A stretch of 64,000 bases of DNA from Streptomyces sp. NBC_00433 (GCA_036015235.1 CP107926.1:1240001-1304000), one strand, 5' to 3'. Shown: positions 28,798-40,090, numbered from the stretch's first letter. The notes: generated by a model from the sequence alone, not told the origin. Program-made: numbers and translations.

Positions 28798-29889
28798 TCA
28801 TCCCACGGCGCCCGTCCGGTAGATCGTCGTCGAACGGTAAGGATGTCCCGGGTGCAGCCATGTGGGCGGATAGTCCGGCCGCCGGGGCGAGTCGGGGAAG
28901 TGCTGGGTCTCCAGCGCGACGCCGGTGTGCCGGGGCAGCGGATGGGATCCCGCGGCTTCGCCGAAGCCCTGCCCCGCCTCGACGGGGGCGGCAGGCGTGT
29001 TGGCCGTGTACACCTGCAGTCCCGGCTCGGTGGTGAGGCACTCGAGCACCCGGCCTGTCGCAGGATGGCTGAGCACCGCGGCCAGGCGCAGCTCACCGCA
29101 CTCGCCTCGCAGGACCCAGTTGTGGTCGTAGCCGCCCCCGGCGAGGGCGAGTTGCTCGTCATCGTAACGATCGAGCACCTGGCCCAGCCGGCACGGGGCG
29201 GTGAGATCGAAGGAAGTGCCCGCGACCGCCTGCGGCGGACCGGGCAGCGGGATGAGCGTGGGGTCCACCGGGGTGTAGGAGTCGGCCGCGACGTACAGCT
29301 CGTGGTCATGCACCGTACTCCGCCTGCTGCCGGAAAGGTTCCAGTACGCGTGGTTGGTGAGGCCGAACGGTGTCGCCGCGTCCGTCGAGGCCGAGTAGTC
29401 GAGCCGCAGTTCCCCGGCGTCGCTGAGGCTGTAGCGCACCGTCACTTCGACATTGCCGGGGAAGCCCTGATCGCCCGCCGGGCTGGCGAGGGTCAGCGCG
29501 ACGCCCACGCCCTCCGCGGTCCGGAAGGGGCTGGCGTCCCATATGCGCAGGTCAAAGCCTTCCGGACCGCCGTGGAGTGTATGGCCGTTCTCGTTGACGC
29601 TCAGCTGGACGGGGCCGTCGGGACCCGGCACCGAACCATGCGCGATGCGGTTGGCATAGCGGCCCACCGTGGCCCCGAGGTAGCGCGCCACAGTGAGCTT
29701 GTCCTGAACGCCGTCCGGAGTCAGCACCACGTCAGCCGACCGTCCCTCGCGGTCAGGAAAGCTCAGCGCGTGAAGGCTTGCTCCGAGGGTGAGGACGTCG
29801 GCACGGACCGCACCGGCGGCGAGCCGCCAGCGGTGGACGGTGCGGCCGTCGGCGAGAGTCCCCGCAGGTGAGCAGAATACGTCGGACAT
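28798..29889 (-). CDS. galM: Aldose 1-epimerase (mutarotase)
   Basis: 363 residues, cytoplasmic. Interconverts alpha and beta anomers of aldoses, here probably L-arabinose, feeding the isomerase. Motifs: GATVGRYANRIAHG, GHTLHGGPEGFD, the catalytic His in GLTNHAYWNLSG and the catalytic Glu in GVALETQHFPDSP. It is the last gene of the ara operon, 96 nt after araA, with a large hairpin in the gap that may lower its expression relative to araA. Confidence 0.93.
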   Translation of the reverse strand: MSDVFCSPAGTLADGRTVHRWRLAAGAVRADVLTLGASLHALSFPDREGRSADVVLTPDGVQDKLTVARYLGATVGRYANRIAHGSVPGPDGPVQLSVNENGHTLHGGPEGFDLRIWDASPFRTAEGVGVALTLASPAGDQGFPGNVEVTVRYSLSDAGELRLDYSASTDAATPFGLTNHAYWNLSGSRRSTVHDHELYVAADSYTPVDPTLIPLPGPPQAVAGTSFDLTAPCRLGQVLDRYDDEQLALAGGGYDHNWVLRGECGELRLAAVLSHPATGRVLECLTTEPGLQVYTANTPAAPVEAGQGFGEAAGSHPLPRHTGVALETQHFPDSPRRPDYPPTWLHPGHPYRSTTIYRTGAVG

Positions 29890-29925
29890 CGGTCTCCGAA
29901 AGGTCGAGGTGTCGCGTGGGCATAC

Positions 29926-29970
29926 CGCTGCACCGGACGGGCGCCGAGACCTCGGCCGTCCGGTGCAGCG
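29926..29970. terminator. 15-bp hairpin between araA and galM
   Basis: Arms 29926-29940 and 29956-29970 (CGCTGCACCGGACGG and its exact complement), with a second small stem CCGAG/CTCGG in the loop. Strong enough to attenuate transcription into galM or to protect the araA message end. Confidence 0.7.
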
Positions 29971-29985
29971 GGTCCGGCAGGGGCG

Positions 29986-31491
29986 TCACAGCCCCCTGGC
30001 GAGGTGGTAGTAGGCCTGGTTCCAGCGGATTTCCTTGGTGAATTGGCGGAGGTCGGTGTCGGCGTCGATCATGAGGAGTTCGGTGCCGAGGAGGTCGGCG
30101 AGGTCGGTGAGTTCTTCGGTGCCGATCGCGGTGGACAGCACGGTGTGGTGGGGGCCGCCGGCGGTCAGCCATGCCTCGGTGGAGGTGCGCAGGTCGGGTT
30201 CGGGGCGCCAGACCGCGCGGGCGACCGGGAGTGCGGGCAGGGGTTCGAGGGGGGCGACGATCTCGATGCGGTTGGCGACCAGGCGGAAGCGGTCGCCCAT
30301 GTCGGCCAGCCCGACCACGACCGCCGGGCCGGGGGCTGCGTCGAAGACCAGCCGGACGGGGTCCTCGCGTCCGCCGATGCCCAGCGGGTGGATCTCGCAA
30401 CTGGGCCGCCCGCCCGCGATGGTGGGGCAGACCTCCAGCATGTGGGCGCCCAGGATCAACTCGTTCCCCGGCGCGAGGTGGTAGGTGTAGTCCTCCATGA
30501 ACGACGTGCCGCCCGGCAGCCCCGCGCCCATCGCCTTGACCGTGTGGACCAGGGTCGCGGTCTTCCAGTCGCCCTCGCCGCCGAAGCCGTAGCCGTCGGC
30601 CATCAGCCGCTGCACCGCCAGGCCCGGCAGCTGCCGCAGCCCGCCGAGGTCCTCGAAGTTGGTGGTGAACGCCCCGAAGCCGCCGCCGCCGAGGAACGCC
30701 CGAAGGCCCAGCTCGATCCGGGCGGCATAGCGCAGCGAGCCGTGCCGGTCCCCGCCCGATGCCAGCTCCGGTGCCAGGCGGTAGGTGCCCGCGTACTCCT
30801 CGACCAGGGCGCCCACCTCCGCCTCGGAGGCCGCGTCGACCGCCTCGACGAGGTCGTTGACGCCGTAGGTGTTGACCGACACCCCGAAGCGGAGCTGCGC
30901 CTCGACCTTGTCGCCCTCGGTGACCGCGACATCGCGCATGTTGTCCCCGAAACGCGCCAGCCGCAGCCCGCGCAACGCCGCCCGCCCCAGCGCCGCCCGC
31001 ATCCACGCATGGATCCGCGCCCCGACCTGCGGATCCGAGACATGCCCCGCAACGGTCTTGCGGACCACCCCGACCCGGGACTGGACATACCCGAACTCCC
31101 GGTCGCCGTGCGCGGCCTGGTTGAGGTTCATGAAGTCCATGTCGATCGTCGACCACGGCAACTCGACATTGGCCTGCGTATGCAGGTGCAGCAGCGGCTT
31201 GCGCAGCAGATCCAGCCCACCGATCCACATCTTCGCCGGCGAGAAGGTGTGCATCCACGCGATCAGCCCCACACACCCCTCATCGGCATTCGCCGCCAGC
31301 ACCGTACCGGTGATCGCCGAGGCATCGGTCAGCACCGGCTTCCACACCACCCGCACCGGACCACCCGCCAACCCCGCAAGCCGCCCCGCTATCTCCCGCG
31401 ACTGCTCAGCCACCTGCGCCAACGTCTCCGGCCCGTACAAACCCTGACTACCCGTCAGGAACCACACCTCGGCAGTGGGAACGGCATTCAT
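29986..31491 (-). CDS. araA: L-arabinose isomerase
   Basis: 501 residues, the usual length. Converts L-arabinose to L-ribulose in the cytoplasm; Mn-dependent family. Typical start [20 protein letters not shown], then [45 protein letters not shown] with the metal-site Glu, and a catalytic region [25 protein letters not shown]. Its start overlaps the araD stop by four bases (ATGA type), showing translational coupling. Codon use changes inside the gene: the first third uses many T- and G-ending codons, the rest uses mostly C-ending codons. Confidence 0.97.
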   Translation of the reverse strand: MNAVPTAEVWFLTGSQGLYGPETLAQVAEQSREIAGRLAGLAGGPVRVVWKPVLTDASAITGTVLAANADEGCVGLIAWMHTFSPAKMWIGGLDLLRKPLLHLHTQANVELPWSTIDMDFMNLNQAAHGDREFGYVQSRVGVVRKTVAGHVSDPQVGARIHAWMRAALGRAALRGLRLARFGDNMRDVAVTEGDKVEAQLRFGVSVNTYGVNDLVEAVDAASEAEVGALVEEYAGTYRLAPELASGGDRHGSLRYAARIELGLRAFLGGGGFGAFTTNFEDLGGLRQLPGLAVQRLMADGYGFGGEGDWKTATLVHTVKAMGAGLPGGTSFMEDYTYHLAPGNELILGAHMLEVCPTIAGGRPSCEIHPLGIGGREDPVRLVFDAAPGPAVVVGLADMGDRFRLVANRIEIVAPLEPLPALPVARAVWRPEPDLRTSTEAWLTAGGPHHTVLSTAIGTEELTDLADLLGTELLMIDADTDLRQFTKEIRWNQAYYHLARGL

Positions 31492-32318
31492 GCACTGGCT
31501 CCTCGATCGATACCGGAAGACACATCAGAAGCAGGGACAGGCTCGCCGGCGATGGGCGCGGGCGCCGCCTCGGAAACAGGCACGGGCACGGGTGCGGGGG
31601 CGGCCTCGGAAACGGATACAGGTGCGGGTGCGGGTGCGGGCTGGCCGTAGACGTTCTGGTAGCGGTCGTAGAGCCGGTCGATATCGGCCCCCGCGATCGG
31701 CACCGGCTCACCCAACTGCCGGGAGATGTGCACCGTCCGCGCCACGTCCTCGCACATCACCGCCGCCTTCACCGCCGCCCGCGCGTCCCCGCCCACGGTG
31801 AAGACCCCGTGGTTGCGCATCAGCACCGCCGGCGAGCGATGCCCCCGCAGCGTCTCCACGATGCCCCGCCCGATCGAGTCGTCCCCGATCAACGCGAACG
31901 GCCCCACCGGGATCTCCGCCCCGAACTCGTCCGCCATCGCCGTCAGAACACACGGCACCGCCTCACCACGCGCCGCCCACGCACACGCATACGTCGAATG
32001 GGTGTGCACCACACCCCCCACCTCCGGCATATGCCGATACACATACGCATGCGCCGCCGTGTCCGACGACGGCGCCAACCCACCACCCTCCACCACCCCA
32101 CCGTCCAGATCACACACGATCATGTTCGACGGCGACAACCGCTCATAATCCACACCACTCGGCTTGATCACGAACAGATCCGCACCCGGCACCCGAGCCG
32201 ACACATTCCCAGCCGTCCACACCACCAACTGATACCGAACCAACTCCTGATGCAAATCACTGACCTGCGCCCGCAGACGCGCGACAGCGCCCGGCGACGC
32301 GGGAGAACTGCTGCTCAT
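31488..32318 (-). CDS. araD: L-ribulose-5-phosphate 4-epimerase with unusual Ala/Pro tail
   Basis: 276 residues. Class II aldolase/epimerase fold, converting L-ribulose 5-phosphate to D-xylulose 5-phosphate. The zinc motif [13 protein letters not shown] and the later [10 protein letters not shown] are present, as is GNVSARVPG near the N-terminus. The family core ends near [11 protein letters not shown] (~residue 227). The last ~49 residues are an Ala/Pro/Val tail with repeated SEAAPAP, absent from typical AraD and coded by a tandem DNA repeat. The start at 32318 is preceded by GAGG about 9 nt upstream. An operator lies 30 nt before the start. Confidence 0.93.
   Translation of the reverse strand: MSSSSPASPGAVARLRAQVSDLHQELVRYQLVVWTAGNVSARVPGADLFVIKPSGVDYERLSPSNMIVCDLDGGVVEGGGLAPSSDTAAHAYVYRHMPEVGGVVHTHSTYACAWAARGEAVPCVLTAMADEFGAEIPVGPFALIGDDSIGRGIVETLRGHRSPAVLMRNHGVFTVGGDARAAVKAAVMCEDVARTVHISRQLGEPVPIAGADIDRLYDRYQNVYGQPAPAPAPVSVSEAAPAPVPVPVSEAAPAPIAGEPVPASDVSSGIDRGASA
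31568..31639 (-). repeat. 36-nt tandem repeat coding the AraD tail
   Basis: Two copies containing CCTCGGAAAC starting at 31568 and 31604, in a G/C-rich Ala/Pro-coding tract just before the araA start. Possible replication-slippage site. Confidence 0.65.
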
Positions 32319-32347
32319 GGCGAAGAACCTCGGTCTCGTCTCTCATA

Positions 32348-32359
32348 GTGAGCGCTAAC
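32348..32359. promoter_or_regulatory. LacI-type operator GTGAGCGCTAAC between araB and araD
   Basis: 30 nt before the araD start, in a 100-nt gap inside the operon. Suggests an internal regulated promoter or a roadblock site for araD-araA-galM. Confidence 0.75.
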
Positions 32360-32418
32360 AACAAGAGCGGCCGCCCGGAAGGAGCGATCACCGGCAACCA
32401 CCCCCCGACGACCCCGCC

Positions 32419-34080
32419 TCACGCCGCCCGCGCAGTACGCAAGGCGCGGAGCCGGTGCATGACGTCATTGCCGCCACGGCCGAAATAGTCGTGCAGAGTC
32501 CGGTACTCGGCATAGAGCCCGTCGTAGGCGGCCGCCCGCTCCGGATCCGGGACATAAACGGCCCGCTCGATCCGCCCCATCGCCGCCGAAGCCGTACGAA
32601 TGTCCGGATACACCCCCGCCGCGACCGCCGCATGGATCGCAGCCCCCAACGCCGGCCCCTGCTCCGAGGCCAGCACATTCACCGGGCGGTTCAGCACATC
32701 ACTGTAGGTCTGCATCAAAAAGGTGTTCTTCAGCAGCCCCCCGGCCGCGGTGAACTCCCCCACCGCCACCCCCGACCCCTCGAACGCCTCGATGATCGTA
32801 CGCGTCCCGAACGCCGTCGCCTCGACCAGCGCCCGATAGATGTCCTCCGGCCGGGTGTCCAACGTCAACCCCACGATCAAACCCGACAGATGGTGGTCGA
32901 CCAGCACCGAACGATTCCCGCTGTGCCAGTCCAACGCCACCAGCCCATGCCCCCCCACCGGCTGCGACGCCGCCCTGCGCGTCAACAGCTCATGCACCGA
33001 CACACCCTCACGCCGCGCCTCGGCCACATACCCGTGCGGCGCCGCCGTACGCACCGCCCACGCCAGGATGTCCCCCACCCCGCTCTGCCCCGCCTCATAA
33101 CCCCACAACCCCGGCACCACACCGTCCCGCACCACCCCGCACATACCCGGCACCTCGGCCAGCACATCGGAATTCATGATGTGACACGTCGACGTCCCCA
33201 TGATCGCCAACATGTGACCCGGCTCCAACGCCCGCGCCGCCGCACTCGTGACATGAGCATCCACATTGCCCACCGCCACGACCGTCCCCTCACGCAACCC
33301 CGTCAACGCCGCCGCCCGCGCACTCAACACCCCCGCGGGCGAACCCAACTGCGACAACGGAAAATCCAGCTTCTTCGTGAAATCCGCGAAATCCGGATGC
33401 AACGACGCAAGGAACTCCGCATCCGGATAAACACCGTCCTGATGAATCCCCTTGTAACCCGCCGTACACAGATTACGATTCTCCGCGCCCGTCAACTCCC
33501 ACACGATCCAGTCGGCCGCCTCGATCCACCGCTCAGCCGCCGCATAAACCCCCGGATCCTCCCGCAGCACCTGCAACGCCTTCGCGAACTGCCACTCACT
33601 GGAAATCTTCCCCCCATAACGAGCCAGCCACCCCTGCCCCGACCCCACAGCCGCCGCCACGATATCGTCCGCCTCCGGCTGCGCCGCATGATGCCGCCAC
33701 AACTTCGCAAACGCATGCGCACGCCCCGCGAACTCCGCCACCTCACTCAACGGCGTACCATCCGCCAACACCGGCAACACCGTACAAGCAGTGAAATCCG
33801 TCGCGATCCCCACCACCTGCTCCGCCCGCACCCCCGCCGCCGCCAACGCCCGCGGCACCGCGAAACGCAACACATCACGCCAGTCCTGCGGCACCTGCAA
33901 AGCCCAATCCGGCGGCAACACCCCCCCACCACCAGGCAGCACACCCTCCACCACACCATGGGTGTACTCATGCACCGCACTACCCAACTCAGCCCCGTCC
34001 TCGACCGCGACAACCAACGCACGCCCGGACAAGGTCCCAAAATCCACACCCACGGTCACCGCGGGCGAATGGGTGGTCAT
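32419..34080 (-). CDS. araB: L-ribulokinase
   Basis: 553 residues, cytoplasmic FGGY-family carbohydrate kinase that phosphorylates L-ribulose with ATP. N-terminal phosphate motif VGVDFGTLSGRALVV, FTACTVLPVLADGTP, the substrate loop GLVALDWHSGNRS, and the C-terminal ATP-site motif FTAAGGLLKNTFLMQTYSDV. ATG at 34080 with GGAG about 9 nt upstream. First gene of araB-araD-araA-galM, transcribed from a well-formed promoter at 34363-34391. Codons end in T or G much more often than in the neighbouring hydrolase genes (GGT, GTG, TTG, CAT), which marks the araB/araD part as compositionally distinct. Confidence 0.96.
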   Translation of the reverse strand: MTTHSPAVTVGVDFGTLSGRALVVAVEDGAELGSAVHEYTHGVVEGVLPGGGGVLPPDWALQVPQDWRDVLRFAVPRALAAAGVRAEQVVGIATDFTACTVLPVLADGTPLSEVAEFAGRAHAFAKLWRHHAAQPEADDIVAAAVGSGQGWLARYGGKISSEWQFAKALQVLREDPGVYAAAERWIEAADWIVWELTGAENRNLCTAGYKGIHQDGVYPDAEFLASLHPDFADFTKKLDFPLSQLGSPAGVLSARAAALTGLREGTVVAVGNVDAHVTSAAARALEPGHMLAIMGTSTCHIMNSDVLAEVPGMCGVVRDGVVPGLWGYEAGQSGVGDILAWAVRTAAPHGYVAEARREGVSVHELLTRRAASQPVGGHGLVALDWHSGNRSVLVDHHLSGLIVGLTLDTRPEDIYRALVEATAFGTRTIIEAFEGSGVAVGEFTAAGGLLKNTFLMQTYSDVLNRPVNVLASEQGPALGAAIHAAVAAGVYPDIRTASAAMGRIERAVYVPDPERAAAYDGLYAEYRTLHDYFGRGGNDVMHRLRALRTARAA

Positions 34081-34362
34081 ATGTGATCTCCAGAAGAAAT
34101 GGAATCGATAAGAGGCCCGACGGGTCGCCGGCGGGCAGGCGACCGGTCAGGACGCCGTGCCGCAGCGCCGGACGGTCTGCCGGGGTTCGGTCACCACGCG
34201 CTCACCGTCACGGCTGGTCGAACCGGACCCCAACCGGGACACCAGCAGGACGACACGTCTGCCACCTGCGCGACGTCCGCCATCGTGGGGACCCAGCGGC
34301 GAGGCTCCCGATGAGGGGTCTCCGCGGTATGCGACATGGCTCTCCGATCCGTGATGGCGTAA

Positions 34363-34391
34363 GTGTTAGCGCTCACAGGTGCACCAGTCAA
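34363..34391 (-). promoter_or_regulatory. Promoter of araBDA-galM
   Basis: On the minus strand TTGACT (34391-34386), 17-nt spacer, TAACAC (34368-34363), a good match to the main actinobacterial sigma consensus. The operator overlaps the -10 box. Confidence 0.7.
34365..34376. promoter_or_regulatory. LacI-type operator GTTAGCGCTCAC at ara promoter
   Basis: Covers the spacer and -10 box of the ara promoter, the classical position for repression. Confidence 0.85.
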
Positions 34392-34667
34392 GACGTCGCC
34401 CGGCCTGACCAGAGGATTGCTTTGCCAAGGGATTGCTTTTGCTCCCGCCTGTGACCGCGCCACAGCTCTGTGCGTCTTCCGCGGCGACGGACGGCCCGCG
34501 GTGGCCCGCGGGGAGCGACCAGGGACTCCCGTCCAGGTGCCGCCGAACGGGAAGAGGGGAAGCCCCGCGTGCACGCCTCTTGAGGTTCGGACCGAGAATG
34601 TGTCAGTCTCATTTCGGCACTCGTCAGCCTGGTTCTCTTGAATCCGATCGCCTGTACCTACCCCAAT

Positions 34668-34679
34668 GTGAGCGCTCAC
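34668..34679. promoter_or_regulatory. LacI-type operator GTGAGCGCTCAC upstream of GH54-4
   Basis: Perfect palindrome extending to ATGTGAGCGCTCACAT (34666-34681), 291 nt before the GH54-4 start on the plus strand and 303 nt from the ara operator. Confidence 0.8.
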
Positions 34680-34721
34680 ATCCCCCCAGGAGTTGTTCCG
34701 TGGTCAGAGGAACAGGATTGA

Positions 34722-36506
<1,785 letters not shown>

Positions 36507-36516
36507 CACCGCCGTC

Positions 36517-36542
36517 TGCGGCTCGCCTGCCGTCGAGCCGCA
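36517..36542. terminator. 9-bp hairpin after GH54-4
   Basis: TGCGGCTCG (36517-36525) with CGAGCCGCA (36534-36542). Confidence 0.5.
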
Positions 36543-36577
36543 AGGCGAGGCACAGCCGCAGCAGTACGTCCTGACCC

Positions 36578-36612
36578 GAGGGCGGCGCCCGGACCGCCGC
36601 GGCGCCGCCCTC
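36578..36612. terminator. 12-bp hairpin before the beta-helix gene
   Basis: GAGGGCGGCGCC (36578-36589) with GGCGCCGCCCTC (36601-36612), 11-nt loop. Confidence 0.65.
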
Positions 36613-36650
36613 TCGCACCGTCCCTCCACGACGCAGAAAGCGAGCAGTCC

Positions 36651-39059
36651 ATGAATTTCCTCCGTCGCAGCCGCCCCGGCCGCAGCCGGCCACCGAGAGC
36701 GGCTCTTGTCGCGACCCTCGCCATCGGTGCGGTCGTCGCCGCTCCGGCCGTGACATCGCACGCGGCCACGATGACGACCCTGTACGTCTCACCCACCGGC
36801 AGCGGCACCGCGTGTTCCGCCTCGGCCCCCTGCTCGGTGACCCAGGCGAAGTCCTCGGTCCAGGCCATCGACGGGAACATGAGCGGCGATATCGTCGTGC
36901 AACTGGCCGGCGGAACGTACCGCTTGTCCTCCCCGCTCGTGCTGGGCAGCGCGGATTCGGGCAGCAACGGCCACCAAGTGATCTGGCAGGCAGCGTCCGG
37001 GCAGAGTCCGGTGCTGTCCGGCGGGCAGCAGGTGACGGGCTGGACGGTCAAGGACGCGTCGAACAACATCTACGCGGCGTCCGTACCCAGCGGGGCCGAC
37101 TCCCGGCAGCTGTACGTGGACGGCGCTCTGGCACCGCGGGCGGCGATCTCCATCTCCCGCAGCGACGTGAACATCACCGCCAGCGGGATGACGATCGTCA
37201 ACTCGGCGCTGAACTACCTCGCCTCGCTGCCGCAGCAGAACCGGATCGAGCTGGAGAGCCAGAACTCCTTCACCGACCGCTATGCCCCCGTGCAGTCCAT
37301 CAGCGGCAGCACGATCACGATGCAGCAGCCGGCCTGGAACAACAACAACTGGGGCTACGACACGCTGGCCAAGCCCTTCGCCGGCGGCAGCCTCCAGCTG
37401 GAGAACTCCTACTCCTTCCTGAAGACCGCCGGCCAGTGGTTCCTCGACCCGCAGGCCGGACAGCTCTACTACAAGGCGCCGTCGGGGTGGTCGCCCACAG
37501 CCCACGACATTGAGCTGCCGCGCCTGACCTCCCTGCTGCAGATCGGCGGCAGCTACTCCAGCCCCGCCCACGACATCACCGTCCAGGGGATCGCCTTCGA
37601 GCACACGACCTGGCTCCAGCCCAGCAGCTCCGTCGGCTACGCCGACCAGCAGAGCGGTGCCTTCCTGGGGCGTAGCTTCACCCAGCCCTCGGACTTCATG
37701 ACGTCCTGCCAGTCGGGCTGCTCCCTCTTCGAAGCCGCCCGCAACAGCTGGAGCCAGGTGCCCGCGGCCGTGCAGGTCTCCGCGGCCCGCGGCATCACCT
37801 TCACCGGCGACACCTTCGCGCACCTCGGCCAGGTGGGCCTCGGCATCGGCAACGACGCGAACGCGCACGCCTCCGGGGTGGGCCTCGGCGCGTCGTCGGT
37901 CACCGTCAGCGGCAGCACCTTCTCCGACGACTCCGGCTCGGGCATCGTGGTCGGCGGCGTCCAGCCCGACGCCCACCACCCCTCCAACACGGCGATGACC
38001 AACCAGGACATCACCATCCAGAATAACCGGATCAGCGGCGTGGCCAAGGACTACAAGGACATGGCCGGCATCCTGTCGACCTACGTCACCCACGCCGTCA
38101 TCACCCACAACGAGGTCTCGAACCTCGCCTACGACGGCATCGACGTCGGCTGGGGCTGGGGCGCCAACGACCCCAACGGCAGCCAGGACTACCGCAACCG
38201 CGGCCTCTACAACTACCAGCCCGTCTACACCACACCCACGACCCTGAAGAACACCGTCGTCAGCTACAACCTCGTCCACGGCACGAAGAAGGTCTTCCAC
38301 GACGGCGGGAGCATCTACAACCTGTCCGCCAACCCCGGCGCCAGCATCGACCACAACTACATCTACGACAACCAGCACACGGTGGGCCTCTACCTCGACG
38401 AGGGCTCCCGCTACGTCAGCCTCAAGAACAACGTCATCCAGGACTCCGGCGTGTGGGCCTTCACCAACGCCGGCGGCTCGAACAACACCAACGACAGCAC
38501 CTTCGACACCAACTGGTACAACTCCGGTGCCACCCAGGTGGCCACCGGCTCACCCCACAACAACGTCCTGACCGGCAATGTCCAGGTCAGCGGCACCAAC
38601 TGGCCGTCAGGAGCGCAACAGGTCATCGCCCAGGCCGGCGTGACCAGCGGCGGCGGCACGGGGAGCACCGGGGCGCTGCACGCGGTAGGCGCGGGCAAGT
38701 GCCTCGACGTGCCGAACTCCTCCACCACCCCGGGCACCCAGACGCAGATCCGGGACTGCAGCGGCCAGGCCAACCAGACCTTCACCCGCACGTCCTCCGG
38801 GCAGTTGACGGTCTACAGCGGCACCGGCCAGATGTGCCTGGACGCCAGCGGCCAGGGCACCACCCCGGGCACCAAGGTCGCCATCTGGACCTGCAACGGC
38901 CAGAGCAACCAGCAGTGGACCCTCAACGCCAACGGCACCGTCACCGGCGTCCAGTCCGGACTCTGCCTGGACGTCACCGCGGGCTCCACCGCCAACGGCG
39001 CCCTGGTCGAGCTGTGGACCTGCAACAGCCAGAGCAACCAGCAGTGGACGCTCGGGTGA
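36651..39059 (+). CDS. Secreted right-handed beta-helix protein with CBM13, probable polysaccharide-active enzyme
   Basis: 802 residues; signal peptide ends near VTSHA. The N-terminal motif LYVSPTGSGTACSASAPCSV and the repeated short strands with Asn/Asp turns (ITVQGIAFEHT, ITFTGDTFAHLG, VTVSGSTFSDDSGSGIVVGG, AVITHNEVSNLAYDGIDVG, SIDHNYIYDNQHTVGLYLDE) indicate a parallel beta-helix of the kind found in several glycoside hydrolase and lyase families. I cannot place it in a CAZy family. The C-terminus is a CBM13 of the same cassette type as in GH10, GH27 and GH54-3. Its place after GH54-4 in the arabinose region suggests a role on arabinan, xylan or pectic side chains. Hydrolase or lyase activity is not proven by visible catalytic residues. 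Confidence 0.75.
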   Translation: MNFLRRSRPGRSRPPRAALVATLAIGAVVAAPAVTSHAATMTTLYVSPTGSGTACSASAPCSVTQAKSSVQAIDGNMSGDIVVQLAGGTYRLSSPLVLGSADSGSNGHQVIWQAASGQSPVLSGGQQVTGWTVKDASNNIYAASVPSGADSRQLYVDGALAPRAAISISRSDVNITASGMTIVNSALNYLASLPQQNRIELESQNSFTDRYAPVQSISGSTITMQQPAWNNNNWGYDTLAKPFAGGSLQLENSYSFLKTAGQWFLDPQAGQLYYKAPSGWSPTAHDIELPRLTSLLQIGGSYSSPAHDITVQGIAFEHTTWLQPSSSVGYADQQSGAFLGRSFTQPSDFMTSCQSGCSLFEAARNSWSQVPAAVQVSAARGITFTGDTFAHLGQVGLGIGNDANAHASGVGLGASSVTVSGSTFSDDSGSGIVVGGVQPDAHHPSNTAMTNQDITIQNNRISGVAKDYKDMAGILSTYVTHAVITHNEVSNLAYDGIDVGWGWGANDPNGSQDYRNRGLYNYQPVYTTPTTLKNTVVSYNLVHGTKKVFHDGGSIYNLSANPGASIDHNYIYDNQHTVGLYLDEGSRYVSLKNNVIQDSGVWAFTNAGGSNNTNDSTFDTNWYNSGATQVATGSPHNNVLTGNVQVSGTNWPSGAQQVIAQAGVTSGGGTGSTGALHAVGAGKCLDVPNSSTTPGTQTQIRDCSGQANQTFTRTSSGQLTVYSGTGQMCLDASGQGTTPGTKVAIWTCNGQSNQQWTLNANGTVTGVQSGLCLDVTAGSTANGALVELWTCNSQSNQQWTLG
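38665..39056 (+). repeat. CBM13 cassette, near-identical family (copy 4)
   Basis: Codes for the CBM13 of the beta-helix protein, on the opposite strand to the other copies. Shares the GALHAVGAGKCLDVPNSST start and QSGLCLDVT end. Confidence 0.65.
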
Positions 39060-39115
39060 CTCGCGTCAGCGTGCTGTCCCTGCCCGTAGCCTGCCGCTGA
39101 ACCGTGCGTCAGGAC

Positions 39116-39153
39116 CGCCGCCTCACCCCGGGCACTTCCGGGGCGGGGCGGCG
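39116..39153. terminator. Bidirectional terminator
   Basis: CGCCGCCTCACCCCGG faces CCGGGGCGGGGCGGCG with two weak positions, lying between the convergent beta-helix and GntR genes. Confidence 0.7.
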
Positions 39154-39214
39154 TGCGTCGGGCCTTCGTGGGTCGCGATCCGCGTGCACCCGCCGGAGCG
39201 GGCCGGCGGACGGC

Positions 39215-39994
39215 TCAGCCGAAAACGCGGCGCTGGATCTCGCGCCGGTAGTCCTCAAGGGTCTGGTCCAGGTGGAGCGCGGCCGCCAGCGCCGCCGCCT
39301 CCGCATCGCCGTCCTTGATCGCCTGGTGGATCGCCGCGTGCTCCGCCACGGCCTCCTCGGCATGCCCGCCGACCGTCCCGTGCAACCCGATGGTGCTGGA
39401 CTGCCGCTGGAGACGCCGGGCCTCGCGGACCGCGTCCACCAGGAACGGATTCTGCGAAGCCTTGGCGACGCTGAGGTGGAAGTCGTCGTCACCCCGGTCG
39501 AACAGGTCACGCCGGCCCGTCAGATGGCCCTCCCGACACGTCTGAGCGGCCTGCTCGATCGCGCGCAGGTCCGCCGGCGTCGCACGCGTCGCCGCCAACC
39601 GGCTGGCCGCGGCCTCCTGCACCCGCCGGAACTCGAACAGCCGGTAGACGTGATCGAGGTCGGTCGGCAGGAAGAAACTCCCCCACAACGACGAACCCAG
39701 CATGCCCTCATCGTTCGCCACGAACAGACCGCGACCCTTCTGCGCGCGGATCCGCCCGATAGCAGACAGGATCTTGACAGCCTCACGCACCACCGTCCGA
39801 CTGGTACCCAACCGCGACGCCAACTGGTTCTCCGTAGGCATCCGATCACCCGGCTGCAACTGCAACTCGGCAATCAGCCGCAGGATCTCCTCGGCCACAC
39901 GCTCATAACCAGGTCGATAAGCCGTCGAGTCCGGCTCGTCCGACGGCGCTGGTGCGGAGTTGCCGGTCGCCGCGCCTACGGGGCTGCCGTCCAA
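39215..39994 (-). CDS. GntR-family (FadR/FCD type) transcriptional regulator
   Basis: 259 residues. N-terminal winged helix: PGYERVAEEILRLIAELQLQ, MPTENQLASRLGTSRTVVRE, AVKILSAIGRIRAQKGRGLF. The C-terminal helical FCD domain has the metal-site pattern typical of the family (Asp/His in DDDFHLSVAKAS, His in EHAAIHQAIKDGD). The TTG at 39994 is preferred because GGGAGG lies 7 nt upstream; no ATG fits. The ligand is probably a sugar acid or sugar metabolite. It sits between two hydrolase units and may control one or both (inference). Codons are T/G-ending more often than in its neighbours. Confidence 0.88.
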   Translation of the reverse strand: MDGSPVGAATGNSAPAPSDEPDSTAYRPGYERVAEEILRLIAELQLQPGDRMPTENQLASRLGTSRTVVREAVKILSAIGRIRAQKGRGLFVANDEGMLGSSLWGSFFLPTDLDHVYRLFEFRRVQEAAASRLAATRATPADLRAIEQAAQTCREGHLTGRRDLFDRGDDDFHLSVAKASQNPFLVDAVREARRLQRQSSTIGLHGTVGGHAEEAVAEHAAIHQAIKDGDAEAAALAAALHLDQTLEDYRREIQRRVFG

Positions 39995-40090
39995 CGGCCC
40001 GCCTCCCTCATCTCCTGTGGCCGGCCGAGCGTCCGCACGGCCGGTCGGATGCCACGCCGAAGCTTACATCGGCCATCCCGAAGATGAATA

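Noticed and set aside
30004-31650. 548-codon open frame antisense to araA/araD
   Set aside because: Shadow frame created by G/C codon bias; His/Gln/Arg-rich product without family features, opposite a fully recognisable araA.
32455-34086. 543-codon open frame antisense to araB
   Set aside because: Arg/Pro/His-rich mirror of araB codon usage; no ribosome site and no domain.
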